Source: Rhodovulum steppense (lineage in GTDB: Bacteria > Pseudomonadota > Alphaproteobacteria > Rhodobacterales > Rhodobacteraceae). Taken from it: a stretch of 64,000 nucleotides of DNA. Positions within the stretch are counted from its first letter, which is position 1, and each line of letters opens with the position of its first letter. This document shows, one piece after another, positions 54,112-63,806 of this stretch. Below the pieces are notes generated by a model. The model searched no databases and was not told the DNA's origin. It saw nothing but the letters and a program-made list of their open reading frames with translations. A program made the translations under genes and the position numbers. The stretch lies in contig NZ_SLVM01000004.1 in assembly GCF_004339675.1 (NCBI RefSeq), forward strand, positions 1-64,000, in the 5' to 3' direction.

Positions 54112-54909
54112 TCAGCCGTCGATCCGCGCCCCGATCTCGGCCAGCGCGCGCTGGTAGACGCCCGCGGCGTTCCATTGCTTGAGCACCTCGAAATTGTGGC
54201 TGCCGGGCTGGTAGGACTCGCCGGGGCGCCAGCCCTTTTGCCGGAGGAAATTCGCGGTGGAGGCCAGCGCGTCGGCCATGTCGGTCAGGTCGGTCCGGCC
54301 GTCGCCATTGCCGTCCTGGCCATAGGTCAGGGCGTTGCCGGGCAGGAACTGGGTATGGCCCAGCTCGCCATGCATCGCGCCGATGGCGCCGGGCGACATC
54401 ATGCCCCGGTCGATCATCCTGAGCGCGCCGATCAGGTGGGGGCGGAAGAAATCCGGCCTGCGGCAATCATAGGCGAGCGTCGCGGTGGCGTTCAGCACGT
54501 TGGCATTGCCCATGAAGCGGCCGAAGGCGGTCTCCATCCCGTGAATCGCGATCAGGAGCCCCGAAGGCACGCCATAGGCCCGTTCGAGCGAGGCGTAGAA
54601 GGCGGGGTTCTGCGCCTTGCGGCTGCGGCCCTGCTGGGCGATCACGTCGCAGCCGCGCTTCTGGCAGAACTCGGGATAGCTGAGGCGGAAGCTGCGCTGG
54701 TTGCGGTCGGCATTGATCGTGGCCTGGGCGTATTGGGTTGCGGCCAGCGCCGCCAGCCCGCGCTGGCCGACGCCCGCGCTGGCGGCTTCGCGGGCGAAGT
54801 CGCGTTTCCAGGCGTCGAAGCCCGCGGCGCTGTCCCCGCAGGGCGTGGCGGTCGCCGGTCCGGCCAGGCAGAGCGCGGCAAGGGCAAGGGCGAAGGCACG
54901 GATTCGCAT
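54112..54909 (-). CDS. Lytic murein transglycosylase (MltB-like, SLT_2)
   Basis: 265 aa from MRIRAFALAL; the start is set by a signal peptide cut near ATATP-C. The SLT_2 domain has the catalytic Glu in AIHGMETAFGRFMGN (about 117-131), then IGAMHGELGHTQFLPGNALT. A calcium-loop-like DGNGDGRTDLTDMAD follows. It cleaves the glycan strand of peptidoglycan in the periplasm. Upstream of purL's promoter region there are 74 nt, so it has its own unit. No link to the T6SS is visible. Confidence 0.88.
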   Translation of the reverse strand: MRIRAFALALAALCLAGPATATPCGDSAAGFDAWKRDFAREAASAGVGQRGLAALAATQYAQATINADRNQRSFRLSYPEFCQKRGCDVIAQQGRSRKAQNPAFYASLERAYGVPSGLLIAIHGMETAFGRFMGNANVLNATATLAYDCRRPDFFRPHLIGALRMIDRGMMSPGAIGAMHGELGHTQFLPGNALTYGQDGNGDGRTDLTDMADALASTANFLRQKGWRPGESYQPGSHNFEVLKQWNAAGVYQRALAEIGARIDG

Positions 54910-55164
54910 GGATTTCCTCCGGTCGGTTCGGGGGAAGACTAGCGCGTCAACCGGCATTGCCCAACGCCCTGAATCGTCGGGTTGCGATTTCGTCCTGACG
55001 GGGTGGCGGGGCTGCCATCCCGCGCCGAAACCTTCGCGTGCCGCCGCAGGACTGTGCAAGTCGGCGCAAAAAGCGCCCTGATTGCAGGCAGATCATCTCC
55101 AGACAGAAAAAAAGGCCGAGCAAAAGCTCGGCCCAAGTCCAACAGGGAGGTAAAGACGAAAGCA
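54910..55164. other. Intergenic region with minus-strand terminator
   Basis: The stretch from the transglycosylase start to the small ORF holds the terminator of the leftward LysR gene at about 55104-55133. The rest shows no coding signal I would defend; a promoter for the transglycosylase is expected near 54920-54990 but no clear hexamers stand out. Confidence 0.45.
55104..55134 (-). terminator. Rho-independent terminator of the LysR gene
   Basis: On the minus strand a perfect 7-bp stem GGCCGAG/CTCGGCC with a CTTTTG loop is followed by T8. This is a textbook intrinsic terminator, 130 nt downstream of the LysR stop. On the plus strand the same hairpin precedes the small ORF. Confidence 0.9.
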
Positions 55165-55275
55165 ATGTTCCGCCTCCGTCAAAGCAATTATGGACGCTCT
55201 GGCGCAGGTTCAAGGCGAAAATCGCTGCCGGACCGCATGCCCGTCATGCGTGTGACAGATATCTCACAATCCTGA
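55165..55275 (+). CDS. Possible 36-aa small protein behind a strong ribosome site
   Basis: 36 aa: MFRLRQSNYGRSGAGSRRKS then LPDRMPVMRVTDISQS; very basic. An AACAGGGAGGTAAAGACGAA leader (consensus AGGGAGGT, 11 nt spacing) is unusually good for an intergenic region. The frame ends 12 nt inside the convergent LysR 3' end. No family is recognised. It could be a real small protein or only an antisense/regulatory RNA. Confidence 0.35.
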   Translation: MFRLRQSNYGRSGAGSRRKSLPDRMPVMRVTDISQS

Positions 55276-56172
55276 CGTGTCTTTTTCGCGCTGGCGCTTT
55301 TCGGTGATCTGTTCGGTGATGAACTCGCGAAAGGCTGCGATCCTGCGGGAGGCGCGCAATTCCTCGGGATAGGCCAGGAAGACCGGAACCTCGCTCGATT
55401 CGATATTGGGCAGCACCCGGACAAGCTGCGGGTGATCCTCGGTCACATAATCGGGCAGCACCCCGATCCCCAGCCCGTTCAGCACCGTCTGAAGCACGCC
55501 GAAATAATTGTTCACGGTCAACGTGGAGCGGATCTTGTGGGTCATCAACTCCTGCACCAGCCGCGCGCCGGCGCTGACCTGGGCGGTCGTGGTGTTCTGG
55601 CAGATCAGCCGGTGCTCGCCGAGATCGTCGAGGCTGGTGGGCGTGCCCTGGGCATCGAGATAGGGTTGCACGGCATAAAGCTGCATCCGGACGCTCATCA
55701 GGCGCAGGCGGATCAGGTCGGCCTGGCTGGGCTCCTTCATGCGGATCGCGACATCGGCCTCGCGCATGGGCAGGTCGAGCACCTGCTCGGACAGCATCAG
55801 GTCGATGCGCAACTCTGGGTAGCGCTCGTAGAGGATGGGCAGGCGCTTGGCCAGCCAGAGCGAGCCGAAGCCGGTGGTGGTGGTCACCCGCAATTCGCCG
55901 AAGACCTCTTCGACGCTGTCGCGGATGCGGGCGGCGGCGGCTTCCAGCCGCTTGCTCATCGCGGTGGTGGCGTCGAACAGCAATTCGCCCTGCTCGGTCA
56001 GGATCAGCCCCCGCGCATGCCGGTGGAACAGGGTCGAGCCGAGACTGTCCTCGAGCGCGCGGATCTGGCGGCTGACGGCGGATTGCGACAGGTGCAGCGT
56101 CTCGCCCGCATGGGTCAGGCTGCCCGCGTCGGCGACCGCGTGGAAGATCCGGAGCTTGTCCCAGTCCATCAT
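55264..56172 (-). CDS. LysR-family regulator opposite the oxidoreductase
   Basis: 302 aa, two adjacent ATGs (56172 and 56169). Winged HTH (about 3-62: DKLRIFHAVADAGSLTHAGE, LHLSQSAVSRQIRALEDSLG) and a substrate domain from about 95. It is divergent from the indolepyruvate oxidoreductase gene across 151 nt that hold an inverted repeat, so it may control that gene. The effector is unknown. Confidence 0.85.
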   Translation of the reverse strand: MMDWDKLRIFHAVADAGSLTHAGETLHLSQSAVSRQIRALEDSLGSTLFHRHARGLILTEQGELLFDATTAMSKRLEAAAARIRDSVEEVFGELRVTTTTGFGSLWLAKRLPILYERYPELRIDLMLSEQVLDLPMREADVAIRMKEPSQADLIRLRLMSVRMQLYAVQPYLDAQGTPTSLDDLGEHRLICQNTTTAQVSAGARLVQELMTHKIRSTLTVNNYFGVLQTVLNGLGIGVLPDYVTEDHPQLVRVLPNIESSEVPVFLAYPEELRASRRIAAFREFITEQITEKRQREKDTSGL

Positions 56173-56268
56173 GCAAATCCTGCAATGCTGCCATGCGCGG
56201 CCGCGCCGCAGTCCTACAGGTGGGCCTTGTCCGATTGCAAACCAAGATGTGGCGAGGAATTGATTTTG

Positions 56269-56293
56269 TAGGTCATGGATTTTGACCTAATAT
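56269..56293 (+). promoter_or_regulatory. Inverted repeat and -10 box before the oxidoreductase gene
   Basis: TAGGTCA (56269-56275) and TGACCTA (56283-56289) are perfect 7-bp arms around a 7-nt spacer. TAATAT (56288-56293) is a good -10 hexamer, overlapping the right arm. A repressor bound here would block the promoter. The binding protein is unknown. Confidence 0.45.
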
Positions 56294-56323
56294 GAACGCG
56301 AGCACGCCAGGGGAGGGGCACGC

Positions 56324-59300
56324 ATGATCCGTCAGGATGTCAGCCTTCACGATCGCTACGATCTGGCGAAATCGCCCGTGTTGATGAACGGCACCCAGGC
56401 GCTGGTGCGGCTGATGCTGATGCAGAAGGCGCGCGACCGGGCGGCGGGACTGAACACCGCCGGTTACGTCACCGGCTATCGCGGCTCGCCGTTGGGAGCG
56501 GTGGACATGACGATGGCCCGGGCGAAGGCCGATTTGCAGGCGGCGGATGTGCGGTTTCAGCCGGGCCTGAACGAGGATTTGGCAGCCACGGCGCTGTGGG
56601 GCACGCAGCAGGCGGAACTGCGCGGCGAGGGGCGGTTCGATGGCGTCTTCGGGCTGTGGTACGGCAAGGGGCCGGGGGTGGACCGTTCGGGCGATGTGAT
56701 GCGGCATGCGAACATGGCCGGAACCTCGCCCCATGGCGGGGTGCTGATGGCGATGGGGGACGATCACACCGGCGAAAGCTCGACCACCTGTCACCAGTCG
56801 GACTGGGCGATGGTCGATGTCTACATGCCGGTGCTGTCGCCCGCGGGGGTGCAGGAGATCCTCGATTACGGGCTTTACGGCTATGCGCTGTCGCGTTTTG
56901 CGGGCGTCTGGGTCGGGCTGAAGCTGATGAAGGACACGGTCGAGGTGACATCCGTGGTGGATGGCCGCCCGGACCGGATGGCTTTCGTCACGCCCGATTT
57001 CCCGATGCCCGAGGGCGGGCTGAACATCCGTCTTGGCGATCACTGGGTCGCGCAGGAAGCGCGCATGATCGACCACAAGCGCTTCGCGGCCGAGGCGTTC
57101 GCCCATGCCAACCGGATCGACCGGCGGGTGTGGGGGAAACCGGGTGCGAAGATCGGACTGGTCGCTGCGGGCAAGAACTGGCTGGACCTGGTGCATGCGC
57201 TGGGGCTTCTGGGCATCGACGAGGCCGAGGCCGAGCGGCTGGGGATCAGCACCTACAAGGTGGGCCAGACCTTCCCGCTGGACATGAAGGGGTTCGCCGA
57301 GTTCGCCGAGGGGCTGGACCTGATCGTGGTGGTCGAGGAAAAGCGGAAACTCATCGAGGTGCAGGCCAAGGAGGCGATCTTTCACAACCGCCGGGGTCGG
57401 CGCATCTATGGCTGGAAGAACGACCGGGGCGAGGAACTGTTCCCGACCCGCTATGCGCTGGATCCGGTGCTGATCGCCGAGAAGCTGGGCGAGGTGCTGA
57501 TCGAGGAGGGGCGCGGGTCCGACGGGCTGGTGGCCGCGCTGGAGCGGATCCGCGCGGCGCGGCGGGCGGACAATGCGCAGGATCTGGCCGCGCGGCTGCC
57601 CTATTTCTGCGCGGGCTGTCCGCATAACAGCTCGACCCGGCTGCCCGAGGGGGCGCGCGCCTATGCCGGGATCGGCTGTCACATCATGGCGATGTGGATG
57701 GATCGCGAGACATCCGGCTACACCCATATGGGCGCCGAGGGGGCGAACTGGATCGGCGAGGCGCCGTTCTCGACCCGCGGCCATGTGTTCCAGAACCTGG
57801 GCGACGGCACCTACAACCATTCGGGGCGGCTGGCGATCCATGCCGCCGTCGCGGCGGGTGTGAACATCACCTACAAGATCCTCTACAACGATGCGGTCGC
57901 CATGACCGGCGGGCAGGGCAACGATGGCGGGCTGACGGCCAGCCAGATCGTGGCGGAGCTGATCGCGGCGGGGGTGCGCCGCGTCGAGGTCGTGCATGAC
58001 GAGAAGGAGGCGGTCGACCCGAAAGCCTTCCCGCCCGGTGTGCCGCTGCATCCGCGTGCCGAGCTGATGGCGGTGCAGGAGCGGCTGAGCCGGATCGAGG
58101 GGGTGACGGCCATGGTCTATATCCAGACCTGCGCCGCCGAGAAGCGCCGCCGCCGCAAGAAGGGCGCCTTTCCCGACCCGGATGTGCGGGTGTTCATCAA
58201 TACGGACATCTGCGAGGGCTGCGGCGATTGCGGGGTGCAGTCGAATTGCGTGGCCATCGTGCCGGTCGAGACCGAGTTCGGCCGCAAGCGGGCCATCGAC
58301 CAGTCGGCCTGCAACAAGGATTTCTCGTGCCTCAAGGGGTTCTGCCCCAGCTTTGTCACGCTGAAGGGCGCGGCGCTGCGGCGCGAGGCGCGGGAGATCG
58401 AGATCGGCGAGTTGCCCGACCCCGTGCTGCCCGCGATCGAGGGGACCTGGAACATGGTCGTTACCGGGGTCGGCGGCACCGGGGCCGTGACCATCGGCGC
58501 GATCCTTGCCATGGCCGCCCATGTCGAGGGCAAGGGCGCGGGCATGATGGAGATGGCGGGGCTTGCCCAGAAGGGCGGCGCGGTGCATGTCCATTGCCGC
58601 ATCGCCGAGCGGCCCGGCGATATCTCGGCGATCCGGGTGGCCACGGGCGAGGCCGATGCGGTGATCGGCGGCGATCTGGTGGTGACGGCGGGGGCGAAGA
58701 CCATCGGGCTGATGACCACGGGGCGCACGGGCGCGGTGGTCAATTCCCATGACATCGTGACCGGCGCCTTTACCCGCGATCCCGGCTTCCGCGTGCCCTC
58801 GGACCGGCTGGAACTGGCCTTGCGGGCGCGGTTGAGGGACCGGCTGCAACTGATTGATTCGACGGAACTTGCGCATCGGCTGATGGGGGACACGATCTAT
58901 GCCAACATGATCGTCACCGGGGCGGCCTGGCAGCGCGGGCTGGTGCCCCTGTCGCTGGCGGCGATCCTGCGGGCGATCGAGCTGAACGGCGCCGATGCGG
59001 CGGGCAACCGGCGGGCCTTCGAGATCGGGCGCTGGGCGGCGGCGCATCCCGACGCGGCAGAACGTGCCATCGCCACCCCGGAGACGCAGCCCCGGACGCT
59101 GGCCGAGAGGATCGCCCTGCGCGAGGCGCATCTGGCGGCCTATCAGTCGGCCCGGCTGGCGCGGCGCTATCGCCGTCTTGTCGGGCGGGTGGCAGATCCG
59201 CGCCTGAAGGAGGCGGTGGCGAAAGGGTATCACAAGCTGCTGGCCTACAAGGACGAATACGAGGTCGCGCGGCTGCATCTGGAAACCGCCGCCAGGGCGC

Positions 59301-59722
59301 GGGCCGAGTTTTCGGGCGATTTCGAGATAAGCTATCTGCTGGCGCCGCCCTTCCTTGGCGCCAAGGGGCCGGACGGGCGGCCCGCCAAGCGGCGCTATGG
59401 TCCGCGGATGGAGCGGGTCTTTCGCATGCTGGCGGGGATGCGGCGGCTTAGGGGCACGCCGCTGGACCCGTTCGGCTGGCAGGGCGAGCGGCGACGCGAG
59501 CGGGCGGCGATCCGGACTTACGAGGCGGACATGGCCGAGGTGATTGCGGGGCTGACGCCGGACCGTCTTGAGGCGGCGCTGGCGCTGGCGGAACTGCCGC
59601 TGTCGGTCAAGGGCTTCGGCCCGGTCAAGGCGAAGGCCGAGGCCGAGGCGGCGGAACGGCGCGCGGCATTGCTGGCCGCGTTCCGGGCGGGGGGCATGGC
59701 GCTGCGGCAGGCGGCTGAATAG
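56324..59722 (+). CDS. Indolepyruvate (2-oxoacid):ferredoxin oxidoreductase, fused type
   Basis: 1132 aa single chain that fuses the alpha/TPP part and the gamma part of this enzyme class. [20 protein letters not shown]-like start, [20 protein letters not shown] near 49-68, and an iron-sulfur segment [18 protein letters not shown] with [14 protein letters not shown] (about 625-680). Motif [10 protein letters not shown] and [20 protein letters not shown] follow. It decarboxylates aryl- or branched-chain 2-oxoacids to acyl-CoA with ferredoxin as acceptor. Such fused enzymes occur widely in aerobic proteobacteria. Monocistronic. Confidence 0.92.
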   Translation: MIRQDVSLHDRYDLAKSPVLMNGTQALVRLMLMQKARDRAAGLNTAGYVTGYRGSPLGAVDMTMARAKADLQAADVRFQPGLNEDLAATALWGTQQAELRGEGRFDGVFGLWYGKGPGVDRSGDVMRHANMAGTSPHGGVLMAMGDDHTGESSTTCHQSDWAMVDVYMPVLSPAGVQEILDYGLYGYALSRFAGVWVGLKLMKDTVEVTSVVDGRPDRMAFVTPDFPMPEGGLNIRLGDHWVAQEARMIDHKRFAAEAFAHANRIDRRVWGKPGAKIGLVAAGKNWLDLVHALGLLGIDEAEAERLGISTYKVGQTFPLDMKGFAEFAEGLDLIVVVEEKRKLIEVQAKEAIFHNRRGRRIYGWKNDRGEELFPTRYALDPVLIAEKLGEVLIEEGRGSDGLVAALERIRAARRADNAQDLAARLPYFCAGCPHNSSTRLPEGARAYAGIGCHIMAMWMDRETSGYTHMGAEGANWIGEAPFSTRGHVFQNLGDGTYNHSGRLAIHAAVAAGVNITYKILYNDAVAMTGGQGNDGGLTASQIVAELIAAGVRRVEVVHDEKEAVDPKAFPPGVPLHPRAELMAVQERLSRIEGVTAMVYIQTCAAEKRRRRKKGAFPDPDVRVFINTDICEGCGDCGVQSNCVAIVPVETEFGRKRAIDQSACNKDFSCLKGFCPSFVTLKGAALRREAREIEIGELPDPVLPAIEGTWNMVVTGVGGTGAVTIGAILAMAAHVEGKGAGMMEMAGLAQKGGAVHVHCRIAERPGDISAIRVATGEADAVIGGDLVVTAGAKTIGLMTTGRTGAVVNSHDIVTGAFTRDPGFRVPSDRLELALRARLRDRLQLIDSTELAHRLMGDTIYANMIVTGAAWQRGLVPLSLAAILRAIELNGADAAGNRRAFEIGRWAAAHPDAAERAIATPETQPRTLAERIALREAHLAAYQSARLARRYRRLVGRVADPRLKEAVAKGYHKLLAYKDEYEVARLHLETAARARAEFSGDFEISYLLAPPFLGAKGPDGRPAKRRYGPRMERVFRMLAGMRRLRGTPLDPFGWQGERRRERAAIRTYEADMAEVIAGLTPDRLEAALALAELPLSVKGFGPVKAKAEAEAAERRAALLAAFRAGGMALRQAAE

Positions 59723-59792
59723 CGGGTGGGTCAGCCGCGCGCATCGGGCGATGGATTTCCGTCACAACTCGACTTATGAGTGGGAAAACAGC

Positions 59793-59830
59793 CCCGGGCG
59801 CCGCCCTTCCGGCGGCCCTGCCCGGGCGCC
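59793..59830. other. GC hairpin flanked by a 10-bp direct repeat before murI
   Basis: GCCGCC/GGCGGC (59800-59816, loop CTTCC) is flanked by two copies of CCCGGGCGCC (59793-59802 and 59821-59830). It may terminate the oxidoreductase transcript or structure the murI leader. No T-tract. Confidence 0.35.
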
Positions 59831-59853
59831 ACGCACAGCGCAAGAGGCAGGCC

Positions 59854-60666
59854 ATGGCAGTGGGTGTGTTCGATTCCGGTCTTGGGGGGTTGACGGTGCT
59901 GGATGCCGTCGCGCGGCGGCTGCCCGACGTGCCCTTCGTCTATTTCGGCGACAATGCCCATGCGCCCTACGGGGTGCGCGATGCCGAGGACGTTTACCGG
60001 CTGACCACGGCGGGCGTGAGCCGGCTGTTCGAGGCGGGATGCGATCTGGTGATCCTGGCCTGCAACACGGCCTCGGCCGCCGCACTCCGGCGGATGCAGG
60101 AAAGCTGGGTGCCGAAGGACAAGCGCGTGCTGGGTGTGTTTGTCCCGCTGATCGAGGCGCTGACCGAACGGCAATGGGGCGACAATTCCCCCCCGCGCGA
60201 GGTGGCGATCAAGCATGTGGCGCTGTTTGCCACGCCCGCGACGGTCGCGAGCCGCGCGTTCCAGCGGGAACTGGCCTTTCGTGCCATCGGTGTCGATGTC
60301 GAGGCCCAGCCCTGCGGCGGTGTGGTCGATGCGATCGAGCAGGGCGACGAGATGCTGGCCGAGGCGCTGGTGCGCAGCCATGTCGAGGCGCTGAAACGGC
60401 GGATGCCGCATCCCGAGGCCGCGATCCTGGGCTGCACGCATTATCCGCTGATGGAGCGCGCCTTTCAGGATGCGCTGGGCCCCGAGGTGCGGGTCTATTC
60501 GCAGGCGAATCTGGTGGCCGAAAGCCTGGCCGATTACCTGGACCGCCATCCCGGCATGCTGGGGCCGGGCAGCGAATCCATGTTCCTGACCACGGGCGAT
60601 CCGGCGGCGGTGTCGAACAAGGCCACGCAATTCCTGCGCCGCCGCATCGAATTCCGTGCCGCGTGA
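59854..60666 (+). CDS. murI: Glutamate racemase
   Basis: 270 aa from [20 protein letters not shown]. Two catalytic cysteines in [11 protein letters not shown] (about 69) and LGCTHYPLM (about 190), plus [10 protein letters not shown]. It makes D-glutamate for peptidoglycan. The start is at 59854; an earlier in-frame ATG at 59776 lacks the conserved beginning. argC follows after 57 nt. Confidence 0.95.
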   Translation: MAVGVFDSGLGGLTVLDAVARRLPDVPFVYFGDNAHAPYGVRDAEDVYRLTTAGVSRLFEAGCDLVILACNTASAAALRRMQESWVPKDKRVLGVFVPLIEALTERQWGDNSPPREVAIKHVALFATPATVASRAFQRELAFRAIGVDVEAQPCGGVVDAIEQGDEMLAEALVRSHVEALKRRMPHPEAAILGCTHYPLMERAFQDALGPEVRVYSQANLVAESLADYLDRHPGMLGPGSESMFLTTGDPAAVSNKATQFLRRRIEFRAA

Positions 60667-60723
60667 TTGCGGGCGTGGCCCGTCGCGTCTAGAACCCCAT
60701 CCGTCACCAGCGGGGAGCGCAAG

Positions 60724-61752
60724 ATGACCCATTCCGTCGCCATCCTGGGCGCCTCGGGCTATACCGGGGCCGAGCTTGTCCGGCTGATCGCCACCCATCC
60801 CGGCATGCGGATCGTGGCGCTGTCGGGCGAGCGCAAGGCGGGCCAGCCCATGGCTGCGGTGTTTCCGCATCTGCGCCATCTGGACCTGCCCGACCTGGTG
60901 CGGATCGAGGAGATCGACTTCGCCGCGGTCGATCTGTGCTTTTGCGCGCTGCCCCATGCCACCAGTCAGGAGGTGATCCGGGCGCTGCCGCGCAGCCTGA
61001 AGATCGTGGACCTGTCGGCGGATTTCCGGCTGCGCGATCCGGCGGCGTACGAGAAATGGTATGGCAAGCCCCATGCCGCGCCCGAATTGCAGGCCGAGGC
61101 GGTCTATGGGCTGACCGAGTTCTATCGCGACGAGATCCGCGCCGCCCGTCTGGTCGCGGGCACGGGATGCAACGCGGCGGCCGGGCAATATGCGCTGGTC
61201 CCGCTGATCCGGGCGGGCGTGATCGACCTTGACGATATCGCGATCGACCTGAAGGCGGGGGTTTCGGGGGCGGGCAGGGCGCTGAAGGAGAACCTGCTGC
61301 ATGCCGAACTGTCCGAGGGGTTCCATGCCTATGCGGTCGGCGGCACCCATCGCCATCTGGGCGAGTTCGACCAGGAGTTCAGCAAGGCGGCCGGGCGCAG
61401 GGTCGAGGTGCAGTTCACGCCGCACCTGATTCCCGCGAACCGGGGCATTCTTGCGACCTGCTGGCTGAAAGGTGATCCGCAGGCCATCCATTCTGCCTTG
61501 GCAATGGCCTATGAAGATGAGACGTTCCTACAGGTTTTGCCATTCGGCGAGCATCCCTCGACCCGCCATGTGCGGGGGGCGAACTTCGTTCATCTGGGCG
61601 TGGTGGGGGACAGGCGGCCGGGCCGGGCGGTGGTGTTCGCCGCGCTCGACAACCTGACCAAGGGCTCGTCGGGGCAGGCGCTGCAGAACGCCAACCTGAT
61701 GCTGGGGATCGCGGAGGAAACGGGGCTAATGCTGGCGCCCTGCTTCCCCTGA
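60724..61752 (+). CDS. argC: N-acetyl-gamma-glutamyl-phosphate reductase
   Basis: 342 aa from [20 protein letters not shown]. Rossmann motif GASGYTGAE, active-site Cys in [18 protein letters not shown], and [11 protein letters not shown] with the conserved His. It is the third step of arginine synthesis. The start follows a GGGGAGCGCAAG ribosome site. ccmE begins 12 nt after the stop. Confidence 0.94.
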   Translation: MTHSVAILGASGYTGAELVRLIATHPGMRIVALSGERKAGQPMAAVFPHLRHLDLPDLVRIEEIDFAAVDLCFCALPHATSQEVIRALPRSLKIVDLSADFRLRDPAAYEKWYGKPHAAPELQAEAVYGLTEFYRDEIRAARLVAGTGCNAAAGQYALVPLIRAGVIDLDDIAIDLKAGVSGAGRALKENLLHAELSEGFHAYAVGGTHRHLGEFDQEFSKAAGRRVEVQFTPHLIPANRGILATCWLKGDPQAIHSALAMAYEDETFLQVLPFGEHPSTRHVRGANFVHLGVVGDRRPGRAVVFAALDNLTKGSSGQALQNANLMLGIAEETGLMLAPCFP

Positions 61753-61764
61753 CGGAGAGGGACG

Positions 61765-62226
61765 ATGCGCGGACTGAAGAAGCAAAGACGGATACAGATC
61801 ATCCTGGTGGCCTTTGTGGCGCTGGGTATTTCCACGGCGCTGATCGGCTATGCCATGCGGGACGGGATCAACTTCTTCCGCTCGCCCAGCCAGATCGTGG
61901 CCGAGCCGCCCGCGCCGACCGAGGTGTTCCGCATCGGCGGGCTGGTCGAGGAAGGCAGCCTGCAGCGCGGGCAGGGGGAGACGATCCGCTTTTCCGTGAC
62001 CGATGGCGGGGCGGCGGTCCCTGTCACCTATACCGGCGTGCTGCCCGACCTGTTCGCCGAGAATCAGGGCATGGTGGGGACCGGTCGGCTGATCGACGGT
62101 GTGTTCGTGGCGCATGAGATCCTGGCCAAGCATGACGAAAGCTACATGCCGCGCGAGGTCGTGGACGCGCTGAAGGAACAGGGCGTCTACCGCCATGCCG
62201 AGGGCGACGCGCCCGGCGGCACCTGA
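61765..62226 (+). CDS. ccmE: CcmE, haem chaperone of cytochrome c maturation
   Basis: 153 aa. N-terminal membrane helix (about 10-30: IQIILVAFVALGISTALIGY), a beta-barrel OB-fold, and AKHDESYMPREV near 120-131, whose His binds haem covalently and whose Tyr assists. The other ccm genes are not next to it, so ccmE is a detached member here. Likely co-transcribed with argC. Confidence 0.93.
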   Translation: MRGLKKQRRIQIILVAFVALGISTALIGYAMRDGINFFRSPSQIVAEPPAPTEVFRIGGLVEEGSLQRGQGETIRFSVTDGGAAVPVTYTGVLPDLFAENQGMVGTGRLIDGVFVAHEILAKHDESYMPREVVDALKEQGVYRHAEGDAPGGT

Positions 62227-62274
62227 ACCCTCGCCCCGAGGCGTTGCACCAGCGCACGGTGGTCTCGGGCCGCA

Positions 62275-62280
62275 TTAACC
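62275..62280 (+). promoter_or_regulatory. Possible CtrA half-site before the lysis cassette
   Basis: TTAACC lies 51 nt upstream of the endolysin start. CtrA is known to control gene-transfer-agent lysis genes in Rhodobacter, and half-sites of this form are used there. One half-site alone is weak evidence. Confidence 0.25.
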
Positions 62281-62330
62281 CCGCCTGACGCAATATGCCC
62301 CCCGCTTCGATTGACGAACGGGGGGTCTTC

Positions 62331-62942
62331 ATGCGCACCGTCAAGCAGCTTGCCGAGGAAATCGTCGCCCGGGAGGGCGGCTTTGTGAATGACCCCGACG
62401 ATCCCGGGGGGGCCACGAATTACGGGGTGACGCTGGGCACGCTCAGGACGCTGGGGATCGACAAGACCGGCGACGGCAGGGTGACCGAGGCGGATGTTCG
62501 CGCGCTGACCCGCGAGGATGCGGTCACGATCTTCATCGAGCATTATTTCCGCCGTCCGCGCATCCACACGCTGCCCGGGCTGCTGCATGCGTCCGTCTTC
62601 GACATGTATGTGAACGCGGGCGGAAACGCGGTGAAGATCCTGCAACGGCTGTTCAACGACATGGGCCAGCGGATCGCCGTCGATGGCGTGATCGGGCCGC
62701 AGACCGCGCGCGCCGCCGAAACCGCCGCCGCCGCAGCCCCCGAGCATATCGTGGACGCCTATGGCATCGCCCGGCGCAATTACTACTACGCCATCGCCGA
62801 TAATCGGCCCGCCAGCCGCAAGTTCGCCCGGCGCCGCGATGGCGGCAAGGGCGGCTGGATCGTCCGTGCAGAGGAATTCATCTCGGTCCGCTATCACCTG
62901 AGCGAGGCCGAACACCGGGAAAGGACGTCGAAATGGGGCTGA
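62331..62942 (+). CDS. GH108 endolysin (gene transfer agent-type)
   Basis: 203 aa from MRTVKQLAEEIVAREGGFVN. The GH108 domain (about 5-95) has catalytic Glu15 in REGGF, then DPDDPGGATNYGVT and a calcium-loop-like DKTGDGRVTEADV. The C-terminal part (about 100-190) is the PG-binding-3-like region with GQRIAVDGVIGPQT. No signal peptide, so it depends on the overlapping holin (10-nt overlap). In Rhodobacter capsulatus such a pair frees gene transfer agents. Confidence 0.88.
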   Translation: MRTVKQLAEEIVAREGGFVNDPDDPGGATNYGVTLGTLRTLGIDKTGDGRVTEADVRALTREDAVTIFIEHYFRRPRIHTLPGLLHASVFDMYVNAGGNAVKILQRLFNDMGQRIAVDGVIGPQTARAAETAAAAAPEHIVDAYGIARRNYYYAIADNRPASRKFARRRDGGKGGWIVRAEEFISVRYHLSEAEHRERTSKWG

Positions 62943-63541
62943 AATTCGGGCTGGCCAACATGCTGTTCGGGGTCGGGCGCAACGTCATCACCGAGACGGC
63001 CGAGGTCTTTCGCGTGAATGCCGAGGCCGCCGACCAGCGCGCGGCGGATCTGCAGCGTGCCGCGCTGGAGCAGTTCGGCCATGAATTCGCCCATCCCCAG
63101 CGCTGCCTGTTCGACCGGCTGGTGGATGGCATGAACCGGTTGCCGCGCCCGTTCCTGGCGCTGGGGACGGTGTTCCTGCTGGTCTCGGCGATGGTCGATC
63201 CGATCTGGTTCTCGTCGCGGATGCAGGGGATCGCGCTGGTGCCCGAGCCGCTGTGGTGGCTTCTGGGAGCGATCATCAGCTTTTATTTCGGCTCGCGCTA
63301 CCAGGCCAAGGGGCAGGAGTTCCAGCGCTCGATCGCCGAGACCATGGCGCGTAGCCCCACGGTTCTGGAGAACCTGCGCGCTCTGGACCAGCTTGGAAAA
63401 TCCGCAACCGCAGCGCCGCGGCAGCCCGCTGCGCCCGCCACCGCTGCGGCACCGGTCGATCCGGGTCCGGCACCGGTGTCGAACCCGGGGCCTGTGGCGG
63501 GGTCGAACCCTGCGCTCGACGCCTGGAGGTCGACGCAATGA
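62933..63541 (+). CDS. 3-TM-type holin, gene transfer agent release
   Basis: 202 aa. Amphipathic N-terminus (GLKFGLANMLFGVGRNVITE), membrane helices near 65-85 (PFLALGTVFLLVSAMV) and 101-118 (WWLLGAIISFYFGSRYQ), then a Pro/Ala-rich tail (140-200). This matches GTA holins (holin_3TMs). It lets the endolysin reach the wall. Overlaps both neighbours (10 nt and 4 nt). No capsid genes are nearby, as in R. capsulatus, where lysis genes lie apart from the main cluster. Confidence 0.85.
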   Translation: MGLKFGLANMLFGVGRNVITETAEVFRVNAEAADQRAADLQRAALEQFGHEFAHPQRCLFDRLVDGMNRLPRPFLALGTVFLLVSAMVDPIWFSSRMQGIALVPEPLWWLLGAIISFYFGSRYQAKGQEFQRSIAETMARSPTVLENLRALDQLGKSATAAPRQPAAPATAAAPVDPGPAPVSNPGPVAGSNPALDAWRSTQ

Positions 63542-63684
63542 GTTTCGCGCTCGCCACCGATCTTTGCGTGCTGGGGGCGCTTGGCGCCATGGCCGCCTTC
63601 TGGAAGCACGACCGGACCGAGCCCCCGAGCAGCGCGTTGGTGCTTGCGCTGGTTGGGGTCGGCCTGGTGGTGGCGCTGTTCTAG
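63538..63684 (+). CDS. Small membrane protein at the end of the lysis cassette
   Basis: 48 aa starting MSFALATDLCVLGALGAMAA; two short hydrophobic helices separated by FWKHDRTEPPSSA. The ATG overlaps the holin stop as ATGA, so it is part of the same operon. It could tune holin timing like an antiholin; this is inference. Below the usual gene-finding size cut. Confidence 0.55.
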   Translation: MSFALATDLCVLGALGAMAAFWKHDRTEPPSSALVLALVGVGLVVALF

Positions 63685-63806
63685 GGCGGCGGCGGGCGGA
63701 TGGGCAGGCACCGTCCGCCACGGGGTCGCGGGACGGTCCGGCGGTTGCCGCTCTCGCCCGGCCCGATCGCGTCCAGGCGTGTCCGGCGGGGGCGACGGGC
63801 TACCCG

